Shown here: piece after piece, positions 1 to 4,924 of the stretch | Numbering within the stretch: the first letter of the stretch is position 1 | Layout of the letters: each line of letters starts with the position of its first letter | Assembly: GCA_013329085.1 (NCBI GenBank) | Contig: DUKX01000213.1 | Location: 1 to 5,036 of the forward strand | Length of the DNA: 5,036 nt | Source: Methanofastidiosum sp. | GTDB taxonomy: Archaea; Methanobacteriota_B; Thermococci; Methanofastidiosales; Methanofastidiosaceae | Reading direction: 5' to 3' | Notes under the pieces: generated by a model | What the model was told of the DNA's origin: nothing | The model's database searches: none | Seen by the model: only the letters and a program-made list of their open reading frames with translations | Program-made: the position numbers and the translations under genes

Positions 1-461
1 CATTTGAAAATTTTCTTTCTGCAAGCGAGATTCTAAAAAAACTTGGTATTATAAATAAGGCCTATTTAATGATAAAGCCACCGTTTCTAACTGAAAAAGA
101 AGCTATACATGATGCGATAAACTCTGCAAAGAGCATAGAGAATATTGCTGACGTGATTTCATTTAATCCTATGACTGTCCATAAAAATACTCTTGTTGAG
201 TATCTTTGGAACAAAGGGGAATATTCACCTCCTTGGGGATGGAGCATAATAGAGATTTTGAAAGAAACTGCAAAGTTAAGGCCAGATATTATTTGTCATC
301 CTGTTGCTTTTGGTAGATCACGCGGCCCTAAAAATTGCAAGAGCTGCAACAGAGAAATTGAAAAAAGGATTTTAGAATTCTCAATTAATAACGATGTAAA
401 AATATTAGAGTACGATTGTGACTGTAAGAAAGAGTGGGAAGAAGAACTTATGAAGTTCTAA
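1..461 (+). CDS. raSEA: Archaeosine biosynthesis radical SAM protein RaSEA, C-terminal fragment (5' end outside window)
   Basis: The reading frame is open from base 3 to the TAA at 459-461, giving 152 visible residues of a protein that is normally about 330-360 residues. RaSEA is the radical SAM partner of ArcS; together they convert the lysine adduct of preQ0 at position 15 of archaeal tRNA into archaeosine (established for the family). The visible part lacks the N-terminal CxxxCxxC cluster, which would lie upstream. What identifies it is the C-terminal half: an AYLMIKPPFLTEKEAI stretch, then SFNPMTVHKNTLVEYLW, GEYSPPWGWS, and a late Cys-rich segment with GPKNCKSC followed by YDCDCKKEW. These match my memory of the family's GPHNC..C and C.CK..W motifs. 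The ATG at 69 is an internal methionine, not the start, because the homologous sequence continues upstream of it without a stop. A remote radical SAM relative of the Elp3 type is the main alternative. Confidence 0.82.
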   Translation, partial: FENFLSASEILKKLGIINKAYLMIKPPFLTEKEAIHDAINSAKSIENIADVISFNPMTVHKNTLVEYLWNKGEYSPPWGWSIIEILKETAKLRPDIICHPVAFGRSRGPKNCKSCNREIEKRILEFSINNDVKILEYDCDCKKEWEEELMKF

Positions 462-540
462 TTTGTCCCTAAATTTAAAGCTAGAAATAACTGTGCTGTA
501 GAAATTATTTTAGTAAGAAAAAAGAATCAAATTTAATTCA

Positions 541-555
541 TTGAATAATATTCAA
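541..555. repeat. Short perfect inverted repeat in intergenic gap
   Basis: TTGAATA and TATTCAA flank a single A. It could be a regulator site, but the loop is too small for an RNA hairpin with this full stem, and in such AT-rich DNA a chance origin is quite possible. No gene start lies close to it. Confidence 0.3.
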
Positions 556-571
556 AGTTTCTGTCTGGTCA

Positions 572-586
572 TTTTTAGTTATTTTT
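572..586 (+). terminator. Possible oligo-T terminator after RaSEA
   Basis: Two TTTTT runs (572-576 and 582-586) lie about 110 nt after the RaSEA stop. Archaeal termination commonly uses such T-tracts without a hairpin. This is the first good paired T-tract downstream, but the distance makes it only a candidate. Confidence 0.35.
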
Positions 587-732
587 CAGATTTATAGATT
601 ATAATTATTGAATTAATTATAAATTTTAATAATCTTTAATATTTTTTATATAATATTAGGGAGAGAAAACAATTTTAAGCCTTCCTATAATTGTCGATAA
701 TATTAATTATTTTTAATGTAATCAACGAAAAA

Positions 733-748
733 TTTATAAACATATAAA
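733..748 (+). promoter_or_regulatory. TATA-box region of the 67-residue protein gene
   Basis: Two overlapping archaeal TATA-like elements are visible: TTTATAAA at 733-740, preceded by a BRE-like CGAAAAA at 726-732, and CATATAAA at 741-748. The first would start RNA near 763, leaving a leader of about 9 nt that contains a weak GTGGA. The second would start it at about 771-772, giving a leaderless message. The first has the better upstream BRE. Confidence 0.55.
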
Positions 749-771
749 AAATAATAAATACGTGGATATAT

Positions 772-975
772 ATGGCAGTAGAAAAAAATTATTCAGATTG
801 GTTACAAGTAATAAGAGATAATGAATCAAAAACTAAACCTAACGACATGAAAGGTGAAATTGGTTTAGCTTTGAAGACAATAGACAAGATGTATGGTAGT
901 GGTGCGGCAACGAGAGCAATGGCACAATGCGAATTACCTGGGTTAGGTTGGAAAACTTTTGAAGAATTAAAATAA
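772..975 (+). CDS. Small conserved-looking protein of unknown function (67 residues)
   Basis: I do not recognise this family. The frame runs from ATG 772 to TAA 973-975, with a promoter immediately upstream (TATA elements 733-748) and a T-rich tract directly downstream, so it is probably a single-gene transcription unit. The product is soluble, with no signal peptide or membrane segment. The first half is polar and charged (NYSDWLQVIRDN, residues 6-17, plausibly helical). From about residue 28 there is a compact patterned stretch, GEIGLALKTIDKMYGSGAATRAM (split here at residues 28-50), then one cysteine (C53) and an aromatic, glycine-rich LPGLGW ending with an acidic FEELK tail. The patterned hydrophobic residues and codon structure look like real coding. 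No DNA-binding or metal-binding motif can be claimed. It stands alone, so neighbours give no clue to function. Confidence 0.7.
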   Translation: MAVEKNYSDWLQVIRDNESKTKPNDMKGEIGLALKTIDKMYGSGAATRAMAQCELPGLGWKTFEELK

Positions 976-991
976 TCTATTGACTCTTCAA

Positions 992-1010
992 TCTTTCTTT
1001 ATTCTTTTTT
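992..1010 (+). terminator. T-rich terminator after the 67-residue protein gene
   Basis: A pyrimidine tract with TTTCTTT and a final TTTTTT lies 17-35 nt after the stop codon at 975. Position and composition suit an archaeal oligo-T terminator. Confidence 0.55.
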
Positions 1011-1178
1011 GGATCATCTTCAATTTACAATGTTAATAAACTCAAATATATAAAATAATTTCTTCTTGTAATACTTCACATTATTTCGAATCTAGTCCAG
1101 CCTTAATTTTAAGACCAGAAATTATTGAAGTTAGAATTTTTTTGGTATGATAATTTTGGATTATCTTTCATAGATATT

Positions 1179-1188
1179 CTTATATATA
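1179..1188 (+). promoter_or_regulatory. TATA box of the padR-cupin-permease operon
   Basis: CTTATATATA begins 29 bp before the ATG at 1208. With usual archaeal spacing, transcription would begin at or within a few bases of that ATG, so the first gene is probably translated from a leaderless mRNA. This agrees with the lack of any purine-rich ribosome binding site before 1208. Confidence 0.65.
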
Positions 1189-1201
1189 ACAATGTTATAT
1201 A
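1183..1201. promoter_or_regulatory. Palindromic operator overlapping the TATA box, probable PadR autoregulation site
   Basis: Perfect 8-bp arms TATATAAC and GTTATATA surround AAT. The left arm overlaps the TATA box and the right arm reaches to 7 bp before the start codon, so a bound dimer would block TBP or RNA polymerase. PadR proteins are dimeric and usually repress their own operons through inverted repeats; the site does not show the classical ATGT-N8-ACAT spacing. The assignment to this PadR is inference from position. Confidence 0.55.
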
Positions 1202-1207
1202 GTATAT

Positions 1208-1558
1208 ATGTGCAATGAGAAAGATCCTCAGAGAGGGTGGCTACAGTTTCTCATATTGAGGGTGGTCTGTGAAACTCCTTCTTATGGTTATGAAATTATT
1301 AAAAAAATAGAAGAAATGAGTCATGGGCGACACTCAATCAAAACTGGAACAATGTATACTACTTTGAGGCGCATGGAAAATAGTGGTTTATTATCTTCTA
1401 TGTGGGAAAAAAATCAAGATGCGCCGGATAAAAGAATTTATGAGCCAACTGCAAAAGGTGAAGAATTTCTAAAGAAGTGGTTTGAAAACTTAATCGAAAG
1501 TAGATCAATAATCGATAGTATGATCGAGTTTTATAATAATAAGTTTGGAGGAAGATAG
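1208..1558 (+). CDS. PadR-family winged-helix transcriptional regulator
   Basis: A 116-residue protein with the standard PadR layout. An N-terminal helix (RGWLQFLILRVVCE, 9-22) leads into the PadR signature SYGYEIIKKIEE (25-36). A recognition helix follows, TGTMYTTLRRMENSGLL (46-62), then a wing with DKRIYEPTAKGEEFL (74-88). A C-terminal helix (about 90-113) normally mediates dimerisation. It is a DNA-binding repressor that probably controls this operon through the palindrome at 1183-1201. It lacks the long C-terminal domain of PadR-s2-type phenolic acid regulators, so its ligand is unknown; PadR-s1-like members bind drugs or other planar molecules. The start at ATG 1208 fits a leaderless mRNA (TATA about 29 bp upstream). 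The stop codon directly abuts the next gene. It lies first in a four-gene operon with a cupin and two half permeases, so the signal is probably a small molecule handled by the permease. Confidence 0.9.
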   Translation: MCNEKDPQRGWLQFLILRVVCETPSYGYEIIKKIEEMSHGRHSIKTGTMYTTLRRMENSGLLSSMWEKNQDAPDKRIYEPTAKGEEFLKKWFENLIESRSIIDSMIEFYNNKFGGR

Positions 1559-1864
1559 ATGTATTTCAATAATTTAATAGAAAATAATTATTTTTCTGAC
1601 AAAGAACCCAATAAAATAGATTTGATTAAATCAGAAAAGTTCAATATTGTAACAGTCTATTTTATGAAAAATCAAGAAATACCACCTCATCCAGAACCTT
1701 ACGCTGTATTTTTCTATGTAATAAAAGGTAAAGGCGTTTTCACAAATAAAGAAGGAAAATTTGAGCTTGGATCTAATCAAGGTATTTTTGTAGACCAAGA
1801 CGAAATTCGGGGCATAAAATGTCTTGAGGATATGGTAATCGTGGGGGTTCAAGATGGCCATTGA
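1559..1864 (+). CDS. Small single-domain cupin protein with degenerate metal site
   Basis: A 101-residue cytosolic protein of the one-domain cupin type. The N-terminal 25 residues are polar; a beta-rich barrel follows. Cupin motif 1 is seen in IPPHPEP...FFYVIKGKG (41-59) and motif 2 in GSNQGIFVDQDEIRGIKC (71-88), with a closing strand MVIVGVQDG (92-100). The usual ligands are largely missing: the HxH pair is H44-P-E46, the motif 1 glutamate falls at A49/V50, and the motif 2 histidine is R84. Metal-dependent catalysis is therefore doubtful, and a binding or sensing role, or assistance to the permease, is more likely (inference). It starts directly after the padR stop with a strong GGAGGAAG ribosome site at 1547-1554, seven bases before ATG when counted from GGAGG. 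Its last 11 bases overlap the next gene, which suggests coupled translation. Confidence 0.8.
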   Translation: MYFNNLIENNYFSDKEPNKIDLIKSEKFNIVTVYFMKNQEIPPHPEPYAVFFYVIKGKGVFTNKEGKFELGSNQGIFVDQDEIRGIKCLEDMVIVGVQDGH

Positions 1865-2336
1865 TTTTCTTGTGCTGAATGTTTTGGTGTTATTGGCATT
1901 GGCTATTTCATTTTTTAAATCTAGAGAAAAGACCTCAAAGGTAATAAAAATTGCTTTTAAGTCGCTAATTAATACCGCACCCTATATCATAATAACTATT
2001 ATAATTATAGGTATTATGCAAGGATTTATTCCAAATAGGTTAATAGCAGAATATCTAGGAGAAAAATCAGGTATTTCTGGCGTTCTTCTGGCATCTCTTA
2101 TTGGGGCCATTTTATACATTCCTGCTTTTGTTTCATTTCCTTTAGTTGCTTCCCTAATTGAAAAAGGGGCAAGTGTTATGATTGGAGCGGCATTTATCAC
2201 AAGCCTGACAATGATAGGCTTCACATCACTGCCACTTGAGATAAAAGAATTTGGAATTAAATTTACAGTTCTAAGGAATATATCAAGTTTTGCCGCTGCG
2301 ATATTAATTGCAGTTGCGATAGGTGTATTACTATGA
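1854..2336 (+). CDS. Half-size ArsP_1/DUF318-like permease, first subunit
   Basis: A 160-residue integral membrane protein with about five hydrophobic segments (roughly 4-21, 41-59, 76-99, 107-126, 138-160). It resembles one half of the ArsP_1/DUF318 permease fold, recognisable by the segment YLGEKSGISG (67-76) and the loop SFPLVASLIEKGAS (94-107), which corresponds to the P-L-x-x-L-x-x-x-G-A signature of the family. The motif that in typical members reads like CSCG is here IPAFVS, and the protein has no cysteine at all. It most likely pairs with the product of the next gene to form one transporter in the cytoplasmic membrane. The start overlaps the cupin by 11 nt and is preceded by GGGGGT at 1843-1848; the stop overlaps the next ATG (ATGA). 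The substrate is unknown; a trivalent organoarsenical is possible given the neighbouring arsM. Confidence 0.75.
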   Translation: MAIDFLVLNVLVLLALAISFFKSREKTSKVIKIAFKSLINTAPYIIITIIIIGIMQGFIPNRLIAEYLGEKSGISGVLLASLIGAILYIPAFVSFPLVASLIEKGASVMIGAAFITSLTMIGFTSLPLEIKEFGIKFTVLRNISSFAAAILIAVAIGVLL

Positions 2337-2884
2337 AAGAAAATAAGATAATTAAAGGGAACAATAAATCCAAAATTATGAAAAGCTATGCCGGAGTTCT
2401 ATTATTTATAACATTGTTTATTGGGGTAGTAACCTTATTCCCAGAAAGAAAAGAAATAATTGTCAATGAATCTGTAAAATATTTTATAGAAATGCTACTG
2501 ATTATCCCAGCAGTTATGTTGTCCATAGGATTATTTAGCGTTTGGGTGTCTAAAGAACAGACTAGTAAGTATTTGGGTAAAGAATCCGGCCTTAAAGGTG
2601 CCGCGATATCAATTATTATTGGATCTCTTCCAACAGGCCCACTTTACATGGCCTTCCCTATCGCATCCTCTCTCCTTAAAAAAGGAGCCAGCATGCTAAA
2701 CATTGTAGTTTTTTTGGGAGCATGTGCATGTCTAAAAATACCCCAAGGGATAGTTGAGCTTAAATTTATGGGACTAGAATTTATGATATTGAGATGGAGT
2801 TTCAGTATTATCTTAATTATTCTAATGGGGTACATAATAGAAAGGGTAATTGATGTGAAAAAAGAGACATTGCCCCAAATATAA
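2333..2884 (+). CDS. Half-size ArsP_1/DUF318-like permease, second subunit
   Basis: A 183-residue membrane protein and paralogue of the preceding gene product. A basic N-terminus (KENKIIKGNNKSKIMK) precedes about five membrane segments near 19-36, 51-71, 88-113, 121-140 and 152-170. Residues 80 to about 173 align without gaps to residues 67-160 of the first subunit, sharing YLG..SG, FP.ASL..KGAS and a GxxFxxLR-type motif (147-154). The family's cysteine motif position reads GSLPTGPLYMAFP. The only cysteines are C131 and C133, a CxC within the fourth segment (GACACLKIP), which could contact a soft metal(loid) but could also be structural. The start at ATG 2333 overlaps the previous stop, with AGGTG at 2321-2325 as ribosome site; an internal ATG at 2378 is less well placed. 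The charged tail (RVIDVKKETLPQI) is probably cytoplasmic. It is the last gene of the operon. Confidence 0.75.
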   Translation: MKENKIIKGNNKSKIMKSYAGVLLFITLFIGVVTLFPERKEIIVNESVKYFIEMLLIIPAVMLSIGLFSVWVSKEQTSKYLGKESGLKGAAISIIIGSLPTGPLYMAFPIASSLLKKGASMLNIVVFLGACACLKIPQGIVELKFMGLEFMILRWSFSIILIILMGYIIERVIDVKKETLPQI

Positions 2885-2912
2885 AATAAGAAAAATATTT
2901 TTAATTTTTCTT
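2885..2912. terminator. Bidirectional A/T-run terminator between convergent operons
   Basis: Only 16 bp separate the two stop codons. The perfect palindrome AAAAATATTTTT (2891-2902) followed by TTTTTC (2905-2910) gives T-runs in both directions, so the plus-strand operon would terminate inside the last codons of arsM and the minus-strand arsRM message would end just past its stop. Confidence 0.6.
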
Positions 2913-3647
2913 TGCCACAATACTCAAACGTTCAATAGGCAAACCATAATATTGTCTTATGCTTATTTCTTCATCACTTGACGTAGTTGAGATTTCAAAT
3001 CCTGAATCCTTGATCAGTTTAAGATAGTCTTCTTTTAATATTGCACCGGCGATACAGCTAACGAGAAGCATCTCATTTTTTCTTAAATCATCGCTTAGAT
3101 TTTGAAGCAAGACTATGTCAGATATGTACATTTTTCCTCCATTCTTTAGAACTCTGTGAGCTTCATTGAAGGCTTTGGCCTTATCAGGTACAAGATTAAT
3201 CACACAATTACTTAATATGACATCTACCGAACCATCATCAACTGGAAGATTTTCTATGTCACCGTGTCTAAATTCAACGTTCTTATATCCATATTTTTTT
3301 ACATTTTGCGTTGCTTTTTGGACCATTGTCTCGGTGAAGTCGACACCTATGACCTTTCCTTTTTCTCCAACTTTATCTGCTGCAAGAAAACAGTCAAGTC
3401 CTGCTCCTGATCCAAGGTCTAGTACAGTTTCTCCTTCCTTTATCTCACCAAGTGCAGTCGGATTTCCGCAACCCAACCCAAGATTGGCCTCAGATACCTT
3501 TCCGATCTGCGTGTCTGAATAACCCAATGATTTAGCAATTAGTTCATTATTATTCCCACCACCACATCCGCAACTGCAGCCACAGTTAGAAGATGCTATT
3601 TTAGAATAATTTTCTCTTACAATTCTCTTAATATCTTCATCTTTCAT
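2901..3647 (-). CDS. arsM: Arsenite S-adenosylmethionine methyltransferase ArsM
   Basis: A 248-residue cytosolic enzyme that transfers methyl groups from S-adenosylmethionine to As(III), giving methylated arsenicals. Numbering from the chosen start: a Cys-rich N-terminal stretch CGCSCGC (22-28); ANLGLGCGNP with C60; the SAM-binding glycine loop DLGSGAGLDC (77-86) and acidic VD at 102-103; SNCVINL with C148; the RVLKNGG motif; SDIVLL; and SCIAGAIL with C198. C60, C148 and C198 correspond to the conserved arsenic-binding cysteines of ArsM. The frame is open to an earlier ATG at 3686, but ATG 3647 is chosen. It has an excellent GAGGGG site seven bases upstream, and the usual family N-terminus (MKxEDIKxxVRExY) begins there. 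The gene overlaps the end of arsR by 11 bp, so the two are co-transcribed and probably translationally coupled, under ArsR control. The family assignment is very secure. Confidence 0.95.
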   Translation of the reverse strand: MKDEDIKRIVRENYSKIASSNCGCSCGCGGGNNNELIAKSLGYSDTQIGKVSEANLGLGCGNPTALGEIKEGETVLDLGSGAGLDCFLAADKVGEKGKVIGVDFTETMVQKATQNVKKYGYKNVEFRHGDIENLPVDDGSVDVILSNCVINLVPDKAKAFNEAHRVLKNGGKMYISDIVLLQNLSDDLRKNEMLLVSCIAGAILKEDYLKLIKDSGFEISTTSSDEEISIRQYYGLPIERLSIVAKKN

Positions 3648-3930
3648 ATTTAATCCCCTCACAACAAGCCATTCCTTCAATGCCAAAATTATTTAACATT
3701 TCAATTGTGGCCTTATCTTTGATACTGTAGATAATATTCCTGCCTTTCTTTTCAGATTTTAATATATCCGCATCGACTAAAATCTTAAGATGCCTCGAGA
3801 TAGTAGTCTGGTCTTTTTGGATATCAAACGTGAATTCGCATGCACAGTACTCTTGGGTTAACAGGCATTTAACAATTTTAAGACGAGTTTCATCGCCTAG
3901 TGCTTTGAATACCTCTACTTGAGCACCCAT
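3637..3930 (-). CDS. arsR: ArsR-family As(III)-responsive repressor
   Basis: A 97-residue winged-helix repressor (from the chosen start). It opens with VEVFKALGDETRLKIVKCLL (split at 5-24), the typical ArsR N-terminus. The metalloid site EYCACEF (C29, C31) corresponds to the ELCVCD motif of As(III)/Sb(III) sensors. The recognition helix is QTTISRHLKIL (41-51), and the wing is KKGRNIIYSI (61-70). A second cysteine pair, C89-C90, lies near the C-terminus and may supply the third thiolate (inference). The frame is open further upstream to ATG 3939 and ATG 3996. ATG 3930 is preferred: the TATA box at 3960-3953 places transcription start almost exactly on it, giving a leaderless mRNA, and the longer versions add residues not typical of the family. 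ATG 3939 is only about 18 bp from the TATA centre. Arsenite binding would release it from its promoter and induce arsRM. Confidence 0.9.
   Translation of the reverse strand: MGAQVEVFKALGDETRLKIVKCLLTQEYCACEFTFDIQKDQTTISRHLKILVDADILKSEKKGRNIIYSIKDKATIEMLNNFGIEGMACCEGIKYER
3655..3660 (-). promoter_or_regulatory. Shine-Dalgarno site that fixes the arsM start
   Basis: On the minus strand GAGGGG is followed by seven bases and ATG at 3647-3645. It lies within the 3' end of arsR. No comparable site precedes the upstream ATG at 3686. Confidence 0.8.
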
Positions 3931-3937
3931 AATATTC

Positions 3938-3957
3938 ATGCATATATGTGCATATAT
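3938..3957. promoter_or_regulatory. Candidate ArsR operator
   Basis: Between the TATA box and the start codon lie an inverted repeat ATGCA-N6-TGCAT (3938-3953), the palindrome CATATATG (3941-3948) and two copies of GCATATAT ten bp apart (3940-3947 and 3950-3957). A bound ArsR dimer here would block the TATA box or start site. Binding by this ArsR is inferred from position. Confidence 0.45.
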
Positions 3958-3967
3958 AAATATTTCG
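3953..3967 (-). promoter_or_regulatory. TATA/BRE promoter of arsR-arsM
   Basis: On the minus strand a BRE-like CGAAATA (3967-3961) precedes TTTATATA (3960-3953). The first T lies 30 bp before the ATG at 3930, matching archaeal spacing for a leaderless start. The same AT-rich element read on the plus strand could act as a TATA box for the divergent gene, but its upstream flank there is less BRE-like. Confidence 0.65.
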
Positions 3968-4012
3968 ATTGGTAAAAGGAATTCTTTTAAAGTCACCCAG
4001 TAATTTCAAACA

Positions 4013-4834
4013 GTGAATATGAAGAGAATTGGTATTGTTGCTTGTGAAATCTTTGAAGAAGAGTTGTTAAAGCTCTTATCTGAATACGATAACATCGACA
4101 GAATTATACTTGTTTCTAGTGATTCTTCAAAAGAGTTTCAAAGAATGCTTGAGACTAACTACAATTATGACAAAATTACAATTGCAAGGGAATTATGTTC
4201 AACAAAATTCCTAAAAAGACAGGCTCCTCTAGAAGTTGTTGTGAATATCCTGCCTTTTGCCCTCCACCTTTATGCAGAAGATATAAAAAGAGAAGTAGTA
4301 GCCGCATCAAAGGAAATAGAAAAGCATGTTGATTATATACTCCTCCTATATGGATTATGTGGAAACGCTTTAGGTTCTATAGGAGAATTATTGTTTAATA
4401 ATAAAATAAAAGTTCCATTTGGAATTCTAACAAATGAAAAGGGACAAATCATGGATGACTGTATATGCGCCCTTATTGGATCAAGTGAGAATTATCTAAA
4501 TGAGTTAGAACAAACTACAAATATTTTTTTTATGACTCATGGGTGGGCAAAACATTGGCCAAGACTTTTAGAAGAAAAAACAAGAAATGTTGGCCCCAAA
4601 AAAATGGCTGAATTGTCTGAAATGGATGTTAAAGAAAAGTTCATGTTAACTTTTGGAAGCTCCGACTATAAAAGGGTAATAGGTATAGAACTTGACTTTA
4701 TTGATAAATCTAATTTTAGGGCCAAATGCAAAGAGTTTGCATCGTGTTTTAAGAGTGAGCTTGTTATTAGAGAAGGAACTATTAATACTTTAAGAGATTC
4801 ATTTGGTAAAGCCTTGAAAGAATTAGAAAAATAA
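4013..4834 (+). CDS. DUF1638 domain-containing protein
   Basis: A soluble protein of 273 residues (GTG 4013) or 271 (ATG 4019). Family features in order: an N-terminal strand with IGIVACE (C11), FALHLY (H85), the hallmark LLYGLCGNALG (111-121, C116), then DDCICALIGSSENY (148-161, C150) and MTHGWAKHW (174-182). These match the DUF1638 pattern as I know it, including the conserved Cys/His residues that may bind a metal or corrinoid-related ligand; the biochemical function is not established. DUF1638 genes often occur in methanogens and anaerobes near corrinoid methyltransferases, but none is visible here. The gene is divergent from arsR with 82 bp between starts. No ribosome binding site precedes it; a weak TTTTAAAG at 3985-3992 would give a leaderless start near 4013-4019, so either start is possible. 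Whether ArsR also affects it is open. Confidence 0.8.
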   Translation: MNMKRIGIVACEIFEEELLKLLSEYDNIDRIILVSSDSSKEFQRMLETNYNYDKITIARELCSTKFLKRQAPLEVVVNILPFALHLYAEDIKREVVAASKEIEKHVDYILLLYGLCGNALGSIGELLFNNKIKVPFGILTNEKGQIMDDCICALIGSSENYLNELEQTTNIFFMTHGWAKHWPRLLEEKTRNVGPKKMAELSEMDVKEKFMLTFGSSDYKRVIGIELDFIDKSNFRAKCKEFASCFKSELVIREGTINTLRDSFGKALKELEK

Positions 4835-4896
4835 TTTATGATTGATTCTATAGTTAATATACTTATACTCGTTTAAAGAATTGATTTACCATTAAT

Positions 4897-4903
4897 AAAA
4901 AAA
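4897..4903 (-). terminator. Oligo-T terminator of the minus-strand gene at the right edge
   Basis: Seven A residues on the plus strand (T7 in the minus-strand RNA direction) lie about 22 nt after the TAA at 4925-4927. This suits archaeal termination. No equally clear T-run follows the DUF1638 gene. Confidence 0.5.
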
Positions 4904-4924
4904 TATAAATATTTAACTAGAATT

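Larger units (their letters stand above)
462..771. other. AT-rich intergenic gap without a recognisable gene
   Basis: These 310 bases are very AT-rich and carry stops in all frames, with no ORF of convincing length. They contain T-runs that could end the RaSEA transcript (about 572-586), a perfect 7-bp inverted repeat around one base at 541-555, a second 7-bp inverted repeat at 601-607/614-620, and TATA-like elements at the right end that serve the next gene. No tRNA cloverleaf or CRISPR-like repeat is visible. Confidence 0.6.

Noticed and set aside
62..247. Minus-strand open frame of 61 codons
   Set aside because: Lies opposite the RaSEA fragment, which has clear family motifs; an antisense shadow.
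601..620. Inverted repeat ATAATTA-N6-TAATTAT
   Set aside because: Composed only of A and T in very AT-rich DNA, away from any gene start; chance is the simplest explanation.
657..687. Possible hairpin TAGGGA ... TTCCTA in the first intergenic gap, considered as a small RNA or riboswitch
   Set aside because: The stem is only six pairs including a wobble, with a 19-nt loop and no recognisable RNA family elements.
462..1207. Search for tRNA, CRISPR or mobile-element remnants in the AT-rich spacers
   Set aside because: No cloverleaf arms, regularly spaced repeats, transposase fragments or terminal inverted repeats were seen.
1631..1861. Minus-strand open frame of 76 codons
   Set aside because: Opposite the cupin gene, without promoter or ribosome site; odd hydrophobic/aromatic composition typical of antisense frames in AT-rich DNA.
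1982..2224. Minus-strand open frame of 80 codons
   Set aside because: Shadow of the first half-permease; the plus-strand frame has membrane segments and coupled neighbours.
2644..2835. Minus-strand open frame of 63 codons
   Set aside because: Shadow of the second half-permease, no independent signals.
3166..3522. Plus-strand open frame of 118 codons
   Set aside because: Runs antisense through the catalytic part of arsM, which is certain; Ser/Pro-rich composition is characteristic of an antisense frame.
3648..3686. N-terminal extension of ArsM to ATG 3686
   Set aside because: No ribosome site precedes it, it would overlap arsR by about 50 bp, and the family N-terminus starts at 3647 behind a strong GAGGGG.
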